Source of the DNA: Halomonas sp. 54_146
GTDB taxonomy: Bacteria; Pseudomonadota; Gammaproteobacteria; Pseudomonadales; Halomonadaceae
DNA length: 64,000 nt
NCBI RefSeq assembly: GCF_001507855.1
Contig: NZ_LGEN01000002.1
Span: forward strand, 62,001-126,000
Direction: 5' to 3'
Under the pieces are notes generated by a model, which saw nothing but the letters and a program-made list of their open reading frames with translations, was not told the origin of the DNA and ran no database searches. The stretch's first letter is position 1, and each line of letters opens with the position of its first letter. This document shows positions 10,690 through 20,594 of the stretch, piece by piece. The position numbers and the translations under genes were made by a program.

Positions 10690-11063
10690 GTGATTTAGCG
10701 ATCGACGTGAACGTTGCGCCTAGCTACCGTGCCGACGAGTCGGATGATCGTGAGTCGCGCTACGTGTTTAGCTACACCGTTACCGTTCACAATAAAAGCC
10801 CGCACAGCGTTCAGCTAATGGCGCGCTACTGGAAAATTACCCAGGGCAGCGGCGATTGCCAAGAAGTGCGCGGTAAAGGCGTAGTGGGCCAGCAACCGCT
10901 GATTGGCCCCGGCCAGCGTTTTCGCTACACCAGCCGCGCTATTTTGCAAACCCCAGTAGGCGTTATGGAAGGTGCCTATACGCTATTAGACACCTCCACT
11001 CAGCGCGCTTTTGAAGTGGCGATTACGCCTTTTCGGTTAGCGGTGCCGATGCAGCTGCACTAA
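10686..11063 (+). CDS. apaG: ApaG domain protein (Co2+/Mg2+ efflux associated)
   Basis: A 125 aa single-domain ApaG protein with an FN3/immunoglobulin-like fold. The biochemical role is not settled; mutants in enterobacteria affect cobalt resistance and magnesium efflux. Typical strands are seen in YVFSYTVTVHNKS and the signature WKITQGSGDCQEVRGKGVVG. The GTG start overlaps the rsmA stop (GTGA) and is preceded by GGTGAAGG, so it is coupled to rsmA. apaH follows after an unusual repeat-filled spacer. Confidence 0.95.
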   Translation: MSDLAIDVNVAPSYRADESDDRESRYVFSYTVTVHNKSPHSVQLMARYWKITQGSGDCQEVRGKGVVGQQPLIGPGQRFRYTSRAILQTPVGVMEGAYTLLDTSTQRAFEVAITPFRLAVPMQLH

Positions 11064-11065
11064 AG

Positions 11066-11116
11066 ATGAGCGTCTAGTGATATGAGCATCTAGTGATATG
11101 AGTATTGAGTGATATG
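11066..11116 (+). repeat. Three 16-base repeats, each ending in an ATG, before apaH
   Basis: Units 11069-11084, 11085-11100 and 11101-11116 follow the pattern AGNRTYTAGTGATATG, with the third unit reading AGTATTGAGTGATATG. Together with an ATG at 11066 there are four ATG-AG(C/T) starts spaced 16 bases apart, hence in rotating frames. The first three open only 3-4 codon frames (M-S-V, M-S-I, M-S-I-E) before a stop; the fourth is the apaH start. No good Shine-Dalgarno is seen, so re-initiation or coupling with apaG is possible. Confidence 0.85.
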
Positions 11117-11926
11117 AGCACCTATGCGATTGGCGATCTACACGGCTGCCACGCCGAATTGGTAGCGCTGCTTGAAAAGCTTAGCTTCAACCCCGCGCGG
11201 GATACGCTTTGGCTGGTGGGTGATTTGATTAATCGTGGCCCAGGGTCTTTAGAGTGCCTGCGCGAAGTGCGCGCGCTGGGCAGTGCCGCACGCAGCGTAT
11301 TGGGCAATCACGATTTTCATTTGCTGGTCGTGGCGCGCGGTGGCGGCAAGCTGAAAAAAAACGACACTTTAAGCGATATTCTTAGCGCCCCTGACCGCGA
11401 AACGCTGCTGGATTGGCTACAGAGCCAACCGCTTAGCGTGTTTGAACGCAATACGCTAATGACCCACGCCGGGCTGCTTCCCCAATGGAGCGTGCCCCAG
11501 GCCGAAGCATTAGGGCGGGAAGTGCAGGCGGCGCTTGCCAGTGAAACATCCGGTGAGTTTCTAACCCAGCTGTTTGGCAACCAGCCGGATACCTGGCGCG
11601 ACGAGCTAGACGGCATGGATCGGCTGCGCCTGATTGTCAACGTGCTTACCCGGATGCGCTTTATTGATGCCCAGGGGCGTTTGGACTTTGCCGCCAAAGA
11701 GGGGCTGGATAGCGCCCCAGAAGGGTTTCTTCCTTGGTTTCAATATCCGCGTAACGATGACACCCGGCTGCTCTTCGGCCACTGGGCGGCGCTGGAAGGG
11801 AACACCCCGCAGGCGCGGGTAACCGTTGAAGCGCTGGATACCGGCTGCGTTTGGGGCGGGCGGCTAACGGCGCTTAATCTGGGCAGCGGCGAGCGAACCA
11901 GCGTGCCCAGTCAGCAGGGAAGATAA
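11114..11926 (+). CDS. apaH: Symmetrical bis(5'-nucleosyl)-tetraphosphatase
   Basis: Hydrolyses Ap4A to two ADP, and removes Np4 caps from RNA 5' ends in E. coli. It is a metallophosphatase with the motifs AIGDLHGCHAEL (D-x-H), GDLINRGP and GNHDFHL; a conserved MTHAGLLP follows. About 270 aa, as expected. I choose ATG 11114, which gives MSTYAIGDLHG, over an in-frame TTG nine bases upstream. The start region is the last unit of a 16-base tandem array. Part of the rsmA-apaG-apaH group. Confidence 0.95.
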   Translation: MSTYAIGDLHGCHAELVALLEKLSFNPARDTLWLVGDLINRGPGSLECLREVRALGSAARSVLGNHDFHLLVVARGGGKLKKNDTLSDILSAPDRETLLDWLQSQPLSVFERNTLMTHAGLLPQWSVPQAEALGREVQAALASETSGEFLTQLFGNQPDTWRDELDGMDRLRLIVNVLTRMRFIDAQGRLDFAAKEGLDSAPEGFLPWFQYPRNDDTRLLFGHWAALEGNTPQARVTVEALDTGCVWGGRLTALNLGSGERTSVPSQQGR

Positions 11927-11950
11927 CACCGCGATGGCGATAGCAAAGCG

Positions 11951-13117
11951 ATGGAAAAAAGTATGAGTGAACAACGCGCTGATCCGCGCTTAGCAGGTTT
12001 AAACGTGTACCGGGTGGGCGGTGCCGTGCGCGATGAGCTATTGGGCTGGCCGGTTTATGACAATGACTGGGTCGTGGTGGGCGCTACGCCGCACGCCATG
12101 CGCAAGCGCGGCTTTAAGCCCGTAGGGCGCGATTTTCCGGTGTTTCTGCATCCAGAAACCGCCGAGGAATACGCCCTAGCCCGCACTGAACGAAAATCTG
12201 GCCACGGCTATGCCGGGTTTGACGTGCACGCCAGCCCCGATGTGACGTTAGAAGAAGACCTGCTGCGTCGCGATCTAACCATTAATGCCATTGCTCAGAG
12301 TGCTGGCGGCGAGCTGACCGACCCTTTTAACGGGCAAGCTGATATTAAACAGCGTGTGCTGCGGCATATCTCCTCAGCGTTTAGCGAAGACCCGCTGCGG
12401 GTGCTGCGCACGGCGCGCTTTCTCGCCCGCTATGCCTCGTTGGGTTTCACCATTGCGCCTGAAACCCTGGCGCTGATGCGCCAGGTAAGCCACAGCGGCG
12501 AATTAGAGCACCTGGCCGCCGAGCGGGTGTGGGTCGAAACGGAAAAGGCGTTAGGTGAGCCAAGCCCGGCGGTGTACTTCACTACGCTTGAGCGCTGCGA
12601 CGCCCTCAAAGTGTGGTGGCCAGAACTGGCAGGGGAGGCGCTAGCAAAAGGCTTAGCCGCGCTGGCTAAGGTGCCCACCCATTCGGCGCTGGCGGTGGCT
12701 CATTGGCGCTACGCTCAATTGGTATCGCCGCTGAGTGATGAACAGCGCGATGTTTTGGCGGCGCGTCTAAAACTGCCCAACGCCGTGGCGCAGCTTGCCC
12801 GCCATACGGCGCTCACTCATTCGCTAATCAGCCATTTGCTAACAAATCCTGCGCCGCTTGGCACCGCAGTTGATGGCTCAAACGTGCTGCACTGGCTGGA
12901 ACGGTTGGATGGCTGGCGCAAGCCCGAACAGGTTGACGAGCAGCTGGCGTTAGTTAAGGTGCTGGCACCTGAGCTGGTTGAGCGGCTTGAAAACGCCTGG
13001 CAAGCGGCTTGTCAGGTTAACCCGCAGGTGCTAATCGCCGAAGGGTACCAAGGGGCGGCGTTGGGAAAAGCGCTGCGTGAGCGGCGCGGGCAGGCCGTGG
13101 CGGCTGCGCTAAGCTAG
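11951..13117 (+). CDS. cca: CCA-adding tRNA nucleotidyltransferase, HD motif absent
   Basis: Adds or repairs the 3' CCA of tRNAs. The N-terminal class II nucleotidyltransferase domain is clear: [13 protein letters not shown], metal-binding D-N-D in [19 protein letters not shown], the DPFNGQADI motif, and [13 protein letters not shown]. The C-terminal half differs from the ~410 aa multifunctional enzymes. Where a HDxGK-type HD motif is expected (after AHWRYAQLV), the sequence jumps to [12 protein letters not shown] and no H-D pair is visible. The associated 2',3'-cyclic phosphodiesterase/phosphatase activities are therefore probably lost, while CCA addition should remain. An ATG at 11963 preceded by GGAAAA is an alternative start. 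Confidence 0.93.
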   Translation: MEKSMSEQRADPRLAGLNVYRVGGAVRDELLGWPVYDNDWVVVGATPHAMRKRGFKPVGRDFPVFLHPETAEEYALARTERKSGHGYAGFDVHASPDVTLEEDLLRRDLTINAIAQSAGGELTDPFNGQADIKQRVLRHISSAFSEDPLRVLRTARFLARYASLGFTIAPETLALMRQVSHSGELEHLAAERVWVETEKALGEPSPAVYFTTLERCDALKVWWPELAGEALAKGLAALAKVPTHSALAVAHWRYAQLVSPLSDEQRDVLAARLKLPNAVAQLARHTALTHSLISHLLTNPAPLGTAVDGSNVLHWLERLDGWRKPEQVDEQLALVKVLAPELVERLENAWQAACQVNPQVLIAEGYQGAALGKALRERRGQAVAAALS

Positions 13118-13177
13118 CTGTTTAGTCAGTTGTTTAGGCGCTTTAGCGGTATTAGCGGTATTAGCTTGTATAGAGAA

Positions 13178-13726
13178 TTATCGGCGTGCCGTGGCAAGGC
13201 GGGGCTGTTCGTTCGCTTGGGAGACCCAGCGGCCACGCCAGCTAAAATCCACCGCCCAAAGGCGCTGGCTGCCTAGCTCGAAGGCATCCCATAACGCTGC
13301 ATAAGGCGTGCCGCAAAGGGGGTGGCGCTCGCCGGGCAGTAGCTCGGCAAGCGGCTGCAGTACAAACGCGTTATGGGTGATTTCACTGCGCGGTAGCGTG
13401 ATATTGTCAATTACCCCGCAGGCGCTGCCCACGGTAAGTAGGTCAATATCCAGTGCGCGGGGGCTAAATTTGGCCAGATTAGGCAGGCGGCCATGGGCTA
13501 TTTCTAGCTGTTTACTCCACGCCTGTAATTGCCCGGGCGTCCAGTCGCTGTGAAATGCCACCACTAGGTTATAGAAATTGCGGCTATCAATAAAACCGAC
13601 CGGCTCGCTTTCAAACACGCGGGAAATCTGCAGGGGGCCGAAGGTATCAGCAAGCGCATCCAGGCAGCAGCGAATATGTCGGGTAGGGTGAATATTGCTG
13701 CCTAAGCTGACCGTCACCAGGTTCAT
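13178..13726 (-). CDS. folK: 2-amino-4-hydroxy-6-hydroxymethyldihydropteridine pyrophosphokinase (HPPK)
   Basis: Transfers pyrophosphate from ATP to 6-hydroxymethyl-7,8-dihydropterin in folate synthesis. Marks: VSLGSNI at the start, SRVFESEPVGF, FYNLVVAF, and SPRALDIDLL with the two metal-binding aspartates, then HNAFVLQPLAELLP. Length is 182 aa. The start overlaps the folB stop by four bases (ATGA), so folB-folK is a coupled pair. About 25 residues at the C terminus (after LWAVDF) extend past the usual end and look non-conserved. The gene converges with cca across a 60-base spacer holding short TTAGCGGTA repeats and no clear terminator. Confidence 0.93.
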   Translation of the reverse strand: MNLVTVSLGSNIHPTRHIRCCLDALADTFGPLQISRVFESEPVGFIDSRNFYNLVVAFHSDWTPGQLQAWSKQLEIAHGRLPNLAKFSPRALDIDLLTVGSACGVIDNITLPRSEITHNAFVLQPLAELLPGERHPLCGTPYAALWDAFELGSQRLWAVDFSWRGRWVSQANEQPRLATARR

Positions 13727-14103
13727 GCATCAGGCTCCTGGGTTGCTTTGGGCAGCGTGCCGCGGGTAATTTCCAGGCCGACGCTGGCAGCGTTAGGCAC
13801 CGCGCCCGGTTTGCGCACCGTTAGCCGTAGCCAAGTGATCGGAAATTCGCTGCGCAGGCATTCAGCGAGGCGTTCAGCAAAGGTTTCCACCAGGGCAAAC
13901 TGGTGCGCGTCGGCAAACTGCTGAATGCGCTGACAAATAGCCGCATAATCGAGCGTCAGGCGTAAGTCGTCGGTGGCTGCTGCCGAGCGAATATCGGTTG
14001 CTAGCGCCAAATCTAGGCTCAGCGACTGTTGAATCGAACGCTCCCAATCGTAGACCCCTATGACCGTGTCGACGGCGAGCGCTTCAATTAAAATGCGGTC
14101 CAT
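13723..14103 (-). CDS. folB: Dihydroneopterin aldolase
   Basis: Converts 7,8-dihydroneopterin to 6-hydroxymethyl-7,8-dihydropterin and glycolaldehyde, the step before FolK. The family opening MDRILIEAL and VDTVIGVYDWER is at the chosen start, ATG 14101-14103; a longer reading from 14127 adds eight non-conserved residues. Further marks are TLDYAAICQRI, the FALVETFAERLAE helix containing the conserved glutamate, and VRKPGAV. Length is 126 aa. It diverges from plsY by about 100 bases. Confidence 0.95.
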   Translation of the reverse strand: MDRILIEALAVDTVIGVYDWERSIQQSLSLDLALATDIRSAAATDDLRLTLDYAAICQRIQQFADAHQFALVETFAERLAECLRSEFPITWLRLTVRKPGAVPNAASVGLEITRGTLPKATQEPDA

Positions 14104-14206
14104 CTCCCTTACCCCCTGCTGCAACAAGCGGGCGATTGTACGTTAGGATGAGACTAAACGACAGCAAGGCGGGTCTCAAAGCGAGCCATAAAGCGAGCAC
14201 AGCGCC

Positions 14207-14770
14207 ATGGTGTGGATAGTGGTGGGTTATTTAAGCGGCAGTTGGCTGGCAGCGCTGAGCGTTTGCCGCTTGGCTGGCGTGGGCGACCCCCGCCAACATG
14301 GCTCGTTTAATCCTGGCTTTTCCAACGTGCTGCGCCTGTATGGCCCGCGCTTAGCCTCAGCCACCCTGTTATTAGATGCTTTAAAAGGGATGCCTGCTGT
14401 TTTGGGTGCCAAAATGGTGGGCTGCCCCGTATGGCTTCAGGGGCTGGTGGGCTTGGCGGTATTGCTAGGTCACAGCTTTCCCTTATGGCACGGCTTTCGC
14501 GGCGGGAAGGCGGTTGCCAGTGCGTTTGGCGTGCTGTTGATATTGGTGCCCAGCGTGGCGCTGTTAACTGCAGCGCTATGGGCGCTGCTGGCGTGGCGGT
14601 TAAGAACGGCGGCGCTGGCCTCGCTAGTCAGTGCTGCAGCAGCGCCGCTGCTGTGTGCGTGGCTAACGCCTGCGTATGTCATGGTGGTGGCGGGCTTCAG
14701 CCTGCTGGTGCTGGCCCGCCACGGGCTTAATATTCGCCGGCTCAGGCGCGGTGAAGAGCCGCCGTTTTGA
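14207..14770 (+). CDS. plsY: Glycerol-3-phosphate acyltransferase PlsY
   Basis: Multi-pass inner-membrane enzyme that acylates glycerol-3-phosphate from acyl-phosphate, the first step of phospholipid synthesis. Five or so hydrophobic segments span 187 aa. Motif 2 (GHSFPLWHGFRGGKAVAS) and motif 3 (RHGLNIRRLRRGEE) are typical. Motif 1 reads GSFNPGFSNVLR where most members have GSGNPGATNVLR; the asparagines are kept, but the second glycine and the A-T pair are replaced. A location next to folB and tsaD is usual for plsY. Expected to be active; the motif 1 change is noted as odd. Confidence 0.92.
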   Translation: MVWIVVGYLSGSWLAALSVCRLAGVGDPRQHGSFNPGFSNVLRLYGPRLASATLLLDALKGMPAVLGAKMVGCPVWLQGLVGLAVLLGHSFPLWHGFRGGKAVASAFGVLLILVPSVALLTAALWALLAWRLRTAALASLVSAAAAPLLCAWLTPAYVMVVAGFSLLVLARHGLNIRRLRRGEEPPF

Positions 14771-14790
14771 GGTGCCCAGTATTCAGGTGC

Positions 14791-15840
14791 TTAGCGTAAG
14801 GCTGGCGGTGTCAGTTGATCGAGTGGCCAGCGGGGCGTCGCCTGCATCATGCCTGGGGTGTCGCACTCGCCTGCGGCCAGGCGCTGGGCACCTACGTAGG
14901 CAATCATGGCACCGTTGTCGGTGCAGAAGCGCCCGCGCGGGTAGTAGGCACGGGCCTGACGTTTTTCACACTCCACTTGAAGCCGTTCGCGCAGGCGTAA
15001 ATTGGCACTAACGCCACCTGCTACCACTAAGCGCTTCAAGCCGGTTTGGTCCAGCGCTCGGCGGCACTTAATCACCAGCGTATCGACAACGGCTTCTTCA
15101 AAGGCGCGGGCAACATCAGCGCGAGCTTGGGCGTCGAGCTCACCCGCTGTTTCCAGCTGGCGAATGGCCGTCATGGTGTGGGTTTTTAAGCCTGAAAAGC
15201 TGAAATCCAGCCCTGGCCGGTCGGTCATGGGGCGGGGAAAACGAAAGCGTTTAGGGTCGCCCTGTTCTGCTAGCTTGGCGACTTGCGGGCCGCCAGGGTA
15301 GGCCAGGCCAAGCATTTTGGCGGCTTTATCAAACGCTTCGCCTGCGGCGTCATCCACCGATTCACCGAGCAGCTGATAGCGCCCCAGCCCCTGAACTTCG
15401 ACCAGCTGGGTATGGCCACCGGAGACCAGCAGCGCCACGAAGGGGAACGCGGGTGGCTCATCTTCTAACATCGGTGCCAGCAAATGGCCTTCCATATGAT
15501 GCACGCCAAGCACCGGGATATTTAGCGCCCGTGCCATGCCGTGGGCGGTGCTGGCACCTACCATTAGCGCGCCAACCAGGCCTGGGCCGGCAGTATAAGT
15601 GATGCCGTCTAGGTCGTGGCGAGTCAGTTTGGCATCGCTGAGCACCTGCTCAATCAGCGGCAATAGTTTACGGGTGTGATCCCGAGAAGCGAGTTCAGGC
15701 ACCACACCGCCAAATTCTGCGTGCATGGCGATTTGGCTATACAGTGCGTCGGCAAGCAGCCCCTTACCGCCGGTTAGCGAGGTGTCGTAAAGCGCGACAC
15801 CCGTTTCGTCGCAGGATGTTTCAATGCCCAGAACTCGCAT
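14791..15840 (-). CDS. tsaD: tRNA N6-adenosine threonylcarbamoyltransferase
   Basis: Transfers the threonylcarbamoyl group to A37 of ANN-decoding tRNAs, with TsaB and TsaE. N terminus [16 protein letters not shown] is the family signature; the metal-binding HMEGHLLAP histidines, [27 protein letters not shown] and [10 protein letters not shown] follow. The start is ATG 15838-15840, which begins exactly at the signature; the frame's upstream 41 codons are not conserved and cover a 24-base tandem repeat. Length is 349 aa. It diverges from rpsU, a widely conserved arrangement, and ends 20 bases from the convergent plsY with no terminator in between. Confidence 0.97.
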   Translation of the reverse strand: MRVLGIETSCDETGVALYDTSLTGGKGLLADALYSQIAMHAEFGGVVPELASRDHTRKLLPLIEQVLSDAKLTRHDLDGITYTAGPGLVGALMVGASTAHGMARALNIPVLGVHHMEGHLLAPMLEDEPPAFPFVALLVSGGHTQLVEVQGLGRYQLLGESVDDAAGEAFDKAAKMLGLAYPGGPQVAKLAEQGDPKRFRFPRPMTDRPGLDFSFSGLKTHTMTAIRQLETAGELDAQARADVARAFEEAVVDTLVIKCRRALDQTGLKRLVVAGGVSANLRLRERLQVECEKRQARAYYPRGRFCTDNGAMIAYVGAQRLAAGECDTPGMMQATPRWPLDQLTPPALR

Positions 15841-15855
15841 AAAAAAGGGACTCTC

Positions 15856-15901
15856 AAAGATATTCAAAGGATGTGAACAAAAGATATTCAAAGGATGTGA
15901 A
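15856..15901. repeat. Two 22-base direct repeats at the tsaD start
   Basis: The 22-mer AAAGATATTCAAAGGATGTGAA occurs at 15856-15877 and again at 15880-15901, identical, with a 24-base period. It sits 16-61 bases upstream of the tsaD ATG on the minus strand, in the likely 5' leader. Confidence 0.9.
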
Positions 15902-15957
15902 AGTGAAAACCACAGGCGCGCTAGTTTAGCATTGTCGCCGCCGGTCAGCGTAAGCAT

Positions 15958-15986
15958 TTGCAAAGATGGCCAGCGGCGACTAAACT
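15958..15986 (+). promoter_or_regulatory. Sigma-70 type promoter of rpsU-dnaG-rpoD
   Basis: TTGCAA (15958-15963), 17-base spacer, TAAACT (15981-15986). Start of transcription would be near 15993, leaving a ~95-base leader before rpsU. Good match in the right place; not tested. Confidence 0.6.
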
Positions 15987-16088
15987 ACTGTGCGCTGTAA
16001 AACTGGGTCGTACACCGTGTTCTAAAATGTAATACCGCAGTGTACGTACTATCCGAACTCAAGACTCCTTAAGGTAGGTGAGTGCTTA

Positions 16089-16304
16089 ATGCCTTCTGTA
16101 AAAGTACGTGATAACGAGCCGTTTGACGTCGCCCTGCGTCGCTTCAAGCGTTCTTGCGAAAAAGCCGGTGTTCTTTCTGAAGTACGCCGCCGCGAGCACT
16201 ATGAGAAGCCGACTGCTGAGCGTAAACGCAAAGCGGCCGCTGCCGTAAAACGCCACGCCAAGAAAGTTCAGCGTGAGCAAAAGCGTTTCGAACGGCTCTA
16301 TTGA
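16089..16304 (+). CDS. rpsU: 30S ribosomal protein S21
   Basis: Small basic ribosomal protein that sits near the anti-Shine-Dalgarno end of 16S rRNA and aids initiation. The 71 aa sequence is almost invariant in Gammaproteobacteria: [20 protein letters not shown] at the start and KRFERLY at the end. It leads the macromolecular synthesis operon rpsU-dnaG-rpoD, with AAGGTAGGTGAG upstream as ribosome-binding region. A strong hairpin follows before dnaG, as in E. coli, where partial termination sets different levels of S21 and primase. Confidence 0.98.
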   Translation: MPSVKVRDNEPFDVALRRFKRSCEKAGVLSEVRRREHYEKPTAERKRKAAAAVKRHAKKVQREQKRFERLY

Positions 16305-16356
16305 TCCGTACCTGGGGATAGCCAGCGTTATTAGCGGGTTATCTCAAGAGGGATGC

Positions 16357-16389
16357 CAAACGGCCGCCACTAGGTGGCCGTTTGTTTTT
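16357..16389 (+). terminator. Terminator/attenuator between rpsU and dnaG
   Basis: Stem CAAACGGCC-GC-CAC with GTGGCCGTTTG (two-base bulge), loop TAG, followed by GTTTTTG. This position matches the partial terminator known in the enterobacterial rpsU-dnaG-rpoD operon; read-through to dnaG is inferred. Confidence 0.85.
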
Positions 16390-16481
16390 GCTTGATCCAT
16401 CGCTGTTTAGGGTGATTTGGCACGACGCCTGATGACCCTAAACAGGCGTATTTGCGCTTTGCGCGAGGATGCCCGTAGTTC

Positions 16482-18311
16482 ATGGCAGGCCAAATTCCAC
16501 AGCGTTTCATTGATGACCTGTTAGGCCGCGTTGACGTGGTCGAGGTGGTTGGTGAGCGTGTGCAGCTTAAAAAAGCCGGCCGTAACTATTCGGGGCTTTG
16601 CCCTTTCCATCAAGAGAAAACTCCATCGTTCACCGTCAGTGCGGACAAGCAGTTTTATCACTGCTTTGGCTGCGGGGCGAATGGTAATGCACTACGCTTC
16701 TTGATGGAGTACGACAAACTACCGTTTCCTGAAGCGGTAGAGCAGCTAGCCGGACGCTTGGGGATTGACGTGCCGCGCGAAGGCGCTGATGACCCGCGTG
16801 CCCAACAGCGTGAAAAGAAGCGCAAAGAGGGCGTTAACCTGCTGGAGCTCGCCGCCAGTTTTTATCGCGAGCGGTTGAAAATGCAGGAAGGCCAGCCTGC
16901 CCAGCGTTATTTATCGGCTCGTGGGCTCTCTGATGAGGTGATCAAAACCTATGGCATTGGCTATGCTCCAGCGGGCTGGGAAGCGCTAAAACAGCATCTT
17001 GGCGCGCGCGGTATTGGTGAACCGGTGCAGGTGGAGTACGGCCTGCTGATTCACCGTGAAGATACCGGGCGTACCTATGACCGTTTTCGCGATCGGGTAA
17101 TGTTCCCCATCCGCGATTTGCGCGGGCGCACGATTGCTTTCGGCGGCCGGGTAATGGGTGATGATCAGCCCAAATACCTCAACTCGCCGGAAACGCCGGT
17201 GTTTCATAAAGGGCGTGAACTTTACGGCCTGTATGAGGCTCGCCAAGCATCCAGCAAGCTTGAGCAGCTGGTGATCGTAGAAGGGTATATGGATGTCGTG
17301 GCGCTGGCTCAATACGGCATTCATAACGCCGTGGCTACGCTGGGAACCGCCACCACGGAAGACCATTTGACGCGGCTGTTTCGGTTGGTTAGCCGTGTGG
17401 TGTTCTGTTTTGACGGTGACCGAGCGGGCAGGCAAGCGGCGAGTCGGGCGTTGGAAACCGCACTGCCGCAAATGATTGATGGCCGTGAAGCGCGCTTTCT
17501 GTTTTTGCCTGAAGGTGATGATCCTGATTCGCTCGTGCGCCGAGAAGGCACTCAGGCATTTCAGGATCGTGTGACCTGCGCCATGCCGCTGTCGGAGTTT
17601 TTGTTCGAGCAAGCGGCTCAAGGGCGCGACTTAAATACCGTGGAAGGCCGCGAGCGGTTCGCCAGCCAGGTGCTTGAGGCATTGAACAAAGTGCCTGATG
17701 GCATGCTCAAATCGCTATTGTTGGAATCATTGGCGCAGCGCAGTGGGTTAGCGCAGCAGCAGCTAAAAGTGCTGCTCGAAAAGCGCGCCCAGGCAGCGCA
17801 GCGTCAGGTTGAGCCGTTTGAAAGCGAATCGCCGTCGCCGGTTGCCGTGCAAACGGCGTCTTACCCGTCGTCACGCACTCGCTCTCAGGCGCTTTCCCCC
17901 GTTGGGCGTATTGTGCAGCTGTTACTACATGAGCCTGGCTTGGTAGCCGCGCTGCCTGATCATTTGGAATGGTTGCCGGAAGATGACGATGCGCCGCTAT
18001 GCCGAGAGCTGATCGCACTGCTCAAGGCGGGGCGCTACCGCAGCCCGCAAGTGTTGCTGGCGCATTTTCAAGGCAGCCAGCAGGGGCAGGCGTTGGCGGT
18101 TTTCGCCAAGCGCGAACTGTTGATTCCAAAGGCAGATCGGGAAGCGGAGCTGAACGGCTTGGTGGAACATTTGCAGTACGTTCAGCGTCAGCGTTCTCCC
18201 CAAGAGGAGTACGCGGCGTTGCTGGCGCAGGAGCGCGCCGGGCAGAAGTTAGACAAGGAGCAGCGCCAGCGCCTGGCAAGCCTAGTAATGAAGCTTGCAC
18301 AGCGCCAATAA
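16482..18311 (+). CDS. dnaG: DNA primase
   Basis: Synthesises RNA primers at the replication fork. Domains in order: CHC2-type zinc-binding domain (CPFHQEKTPSF ... HCFGCGANGN, about residues 40-68), primase catalytic core with TOPRIM motifs (VEGYMDVVAL near 265, FDGDRAGRQAA near 310, PEGDDPDSL near 345), and a C-terminal DnaB-interaction domain (about 470-609). Length 609 aa is slightly longer than E. coli (581). The zinc ligands and acidic metal ligands are all visible. No canonical promoter is evident immediately upstream, so transcription from rpsU is likely. Confidence 0.98.
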   Translation: MAGQIPQRFIDDLLGRVDVVEVVGERVQLKKAGRNYSGLCPFHQEKTPSFTVSADKQFYHCFGCGANGNALRFLMEYDKLPFPEAVEQLAGRLGIDVPREGADDPRAQQREKKRKEGVNLLELAASFYRERLKMQEGQPAQRYLSARGLSDEVIKTYGIGYAPAGWEALKQHLGARGIGEPVQVEYGLLIHREDTGRTYDRFRDRVMFPIRDLRGRTIAFGGRVMGDDQPKYLNSPETPVFHKGRELYGLYEARQASSKLEQLVIVEGYMDVVALAQYGIHNAVATLGTATTEDHLTRLFRLVSRVVFCFDGDRAGRQAASRALETALPQMIDGREARFLFLPEGDDPDSLVRREGTQAFQDRVTCAMPLSEFLFEQAAQGRDLNTVEGRERFASQVLEALNKVPDGMLKSLLLESLAQRSGLAQQQLKVLLEKRAQAAQRQVEPFESESPSPVAVQTASYPSSRTRSQALSPVGRIVQLLLHEPGLVAALPDHLEWLPEDDDAPLCRELIALLKAGRYRSPQVLLAHFQGSQQGQALAVFAKRELLIPKADREAELNGLVEHLQYVQRQRSPQEEYAALLAQERAGQKLDKEQRQRLASLVMKLAQRQ

Positions 18312-18465
18312 GGCGGTGTTTTGGACGATGGGGTTGAATTCCTGCCGTTTTAGCACCAAATAAGTCGTCCAGGTCAGCCACCTAGCGCTGGCCTAACCGG
18401 ACAACCTAACACACCTGAATGACCGCGCAAATACGTCATGCTGGAAAAATTCCGGCAAATTACGC

Positions 18466-18471
18466 TATACT
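18466..18471 (+). promoter_or_regulatory. Possible -10 box for rpoD
   Basis: TATACT in the 231-base dnaG-rpoD spacer, 72 bases before the rpoD ATG. TGGAAA at 18442-18447 gives a weak -35 at 18-base spacing. Nothing else in the spacer is recognisable; no heat-shock type -35/-10 pair was found. Confidence 0.4.
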
Positions 18472-18542
18472 GTTCGGCTTGTTGAGTTTAATCGATTCAG
18501 CGCACCAGGTGTTTCATTCTTCTTCGTCGAGATAGGGTTTCT

Positions 18543-20393
<1,851 letters not shown>

Positions 20394-20404
20394 ATGCCGT
20401 AAGC

Positions 20405-20475
20405 AGTGAGTGGTAGTAAGTAGTAAGTAGTAAGTAGTAATTAGTAAGTGATAGTAAATAGTGAGTGATAGATAG
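20405..20475. repeat. GTAGTAA-type short tandem repeats after rpoD
   Basis: The 3' leader of rpoD carries a run of AGTAAGT/GTAGTAA heptamers (clearest at 20413-20441), degenerating rightwards into GTGATAGTAAATAGTGAGTGATAG. It lies between the stop codon and the terminator hairpin. Confidence 0.8.
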
Positions 20476-20480
20476 AAAGT

Positions 20481-20516
20481 AAAAAGCCCGCCGTTCTCTG
20501 AACGGCGGGCTTTTTT
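20481..20516. terminator. Rho-independent terminator after rpoD
   Basis: Long stem AAAAGCCCGCCGTT/AACGGCGGGCTTTT with a five-base loop CTCTG, then a T-run. It can also serve the convergent membrane-protein gene on the minus strand. Confidence 0.95.
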
Positions 20517-20594
20517 ATGATCGGTATGTTTTTTTATGACCGTATGTTTTTGATGATAAACGTGTGTCTTATGACCGAATATTTGCCCCAAGTG

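Noticed and set aside
16000-16088. Riboswitch in the rpsU leader
   Set aside because: The leader is long, but I see no conserved aptamer core or strong nested stems.
18312-18542. Heat-shock or ECF promoter for rpoD
   Set aside because: No CTTGAA/CCCCAT-type or GAACTT/TCTGA-type pair; only a sigma-70-like -10 is visible.
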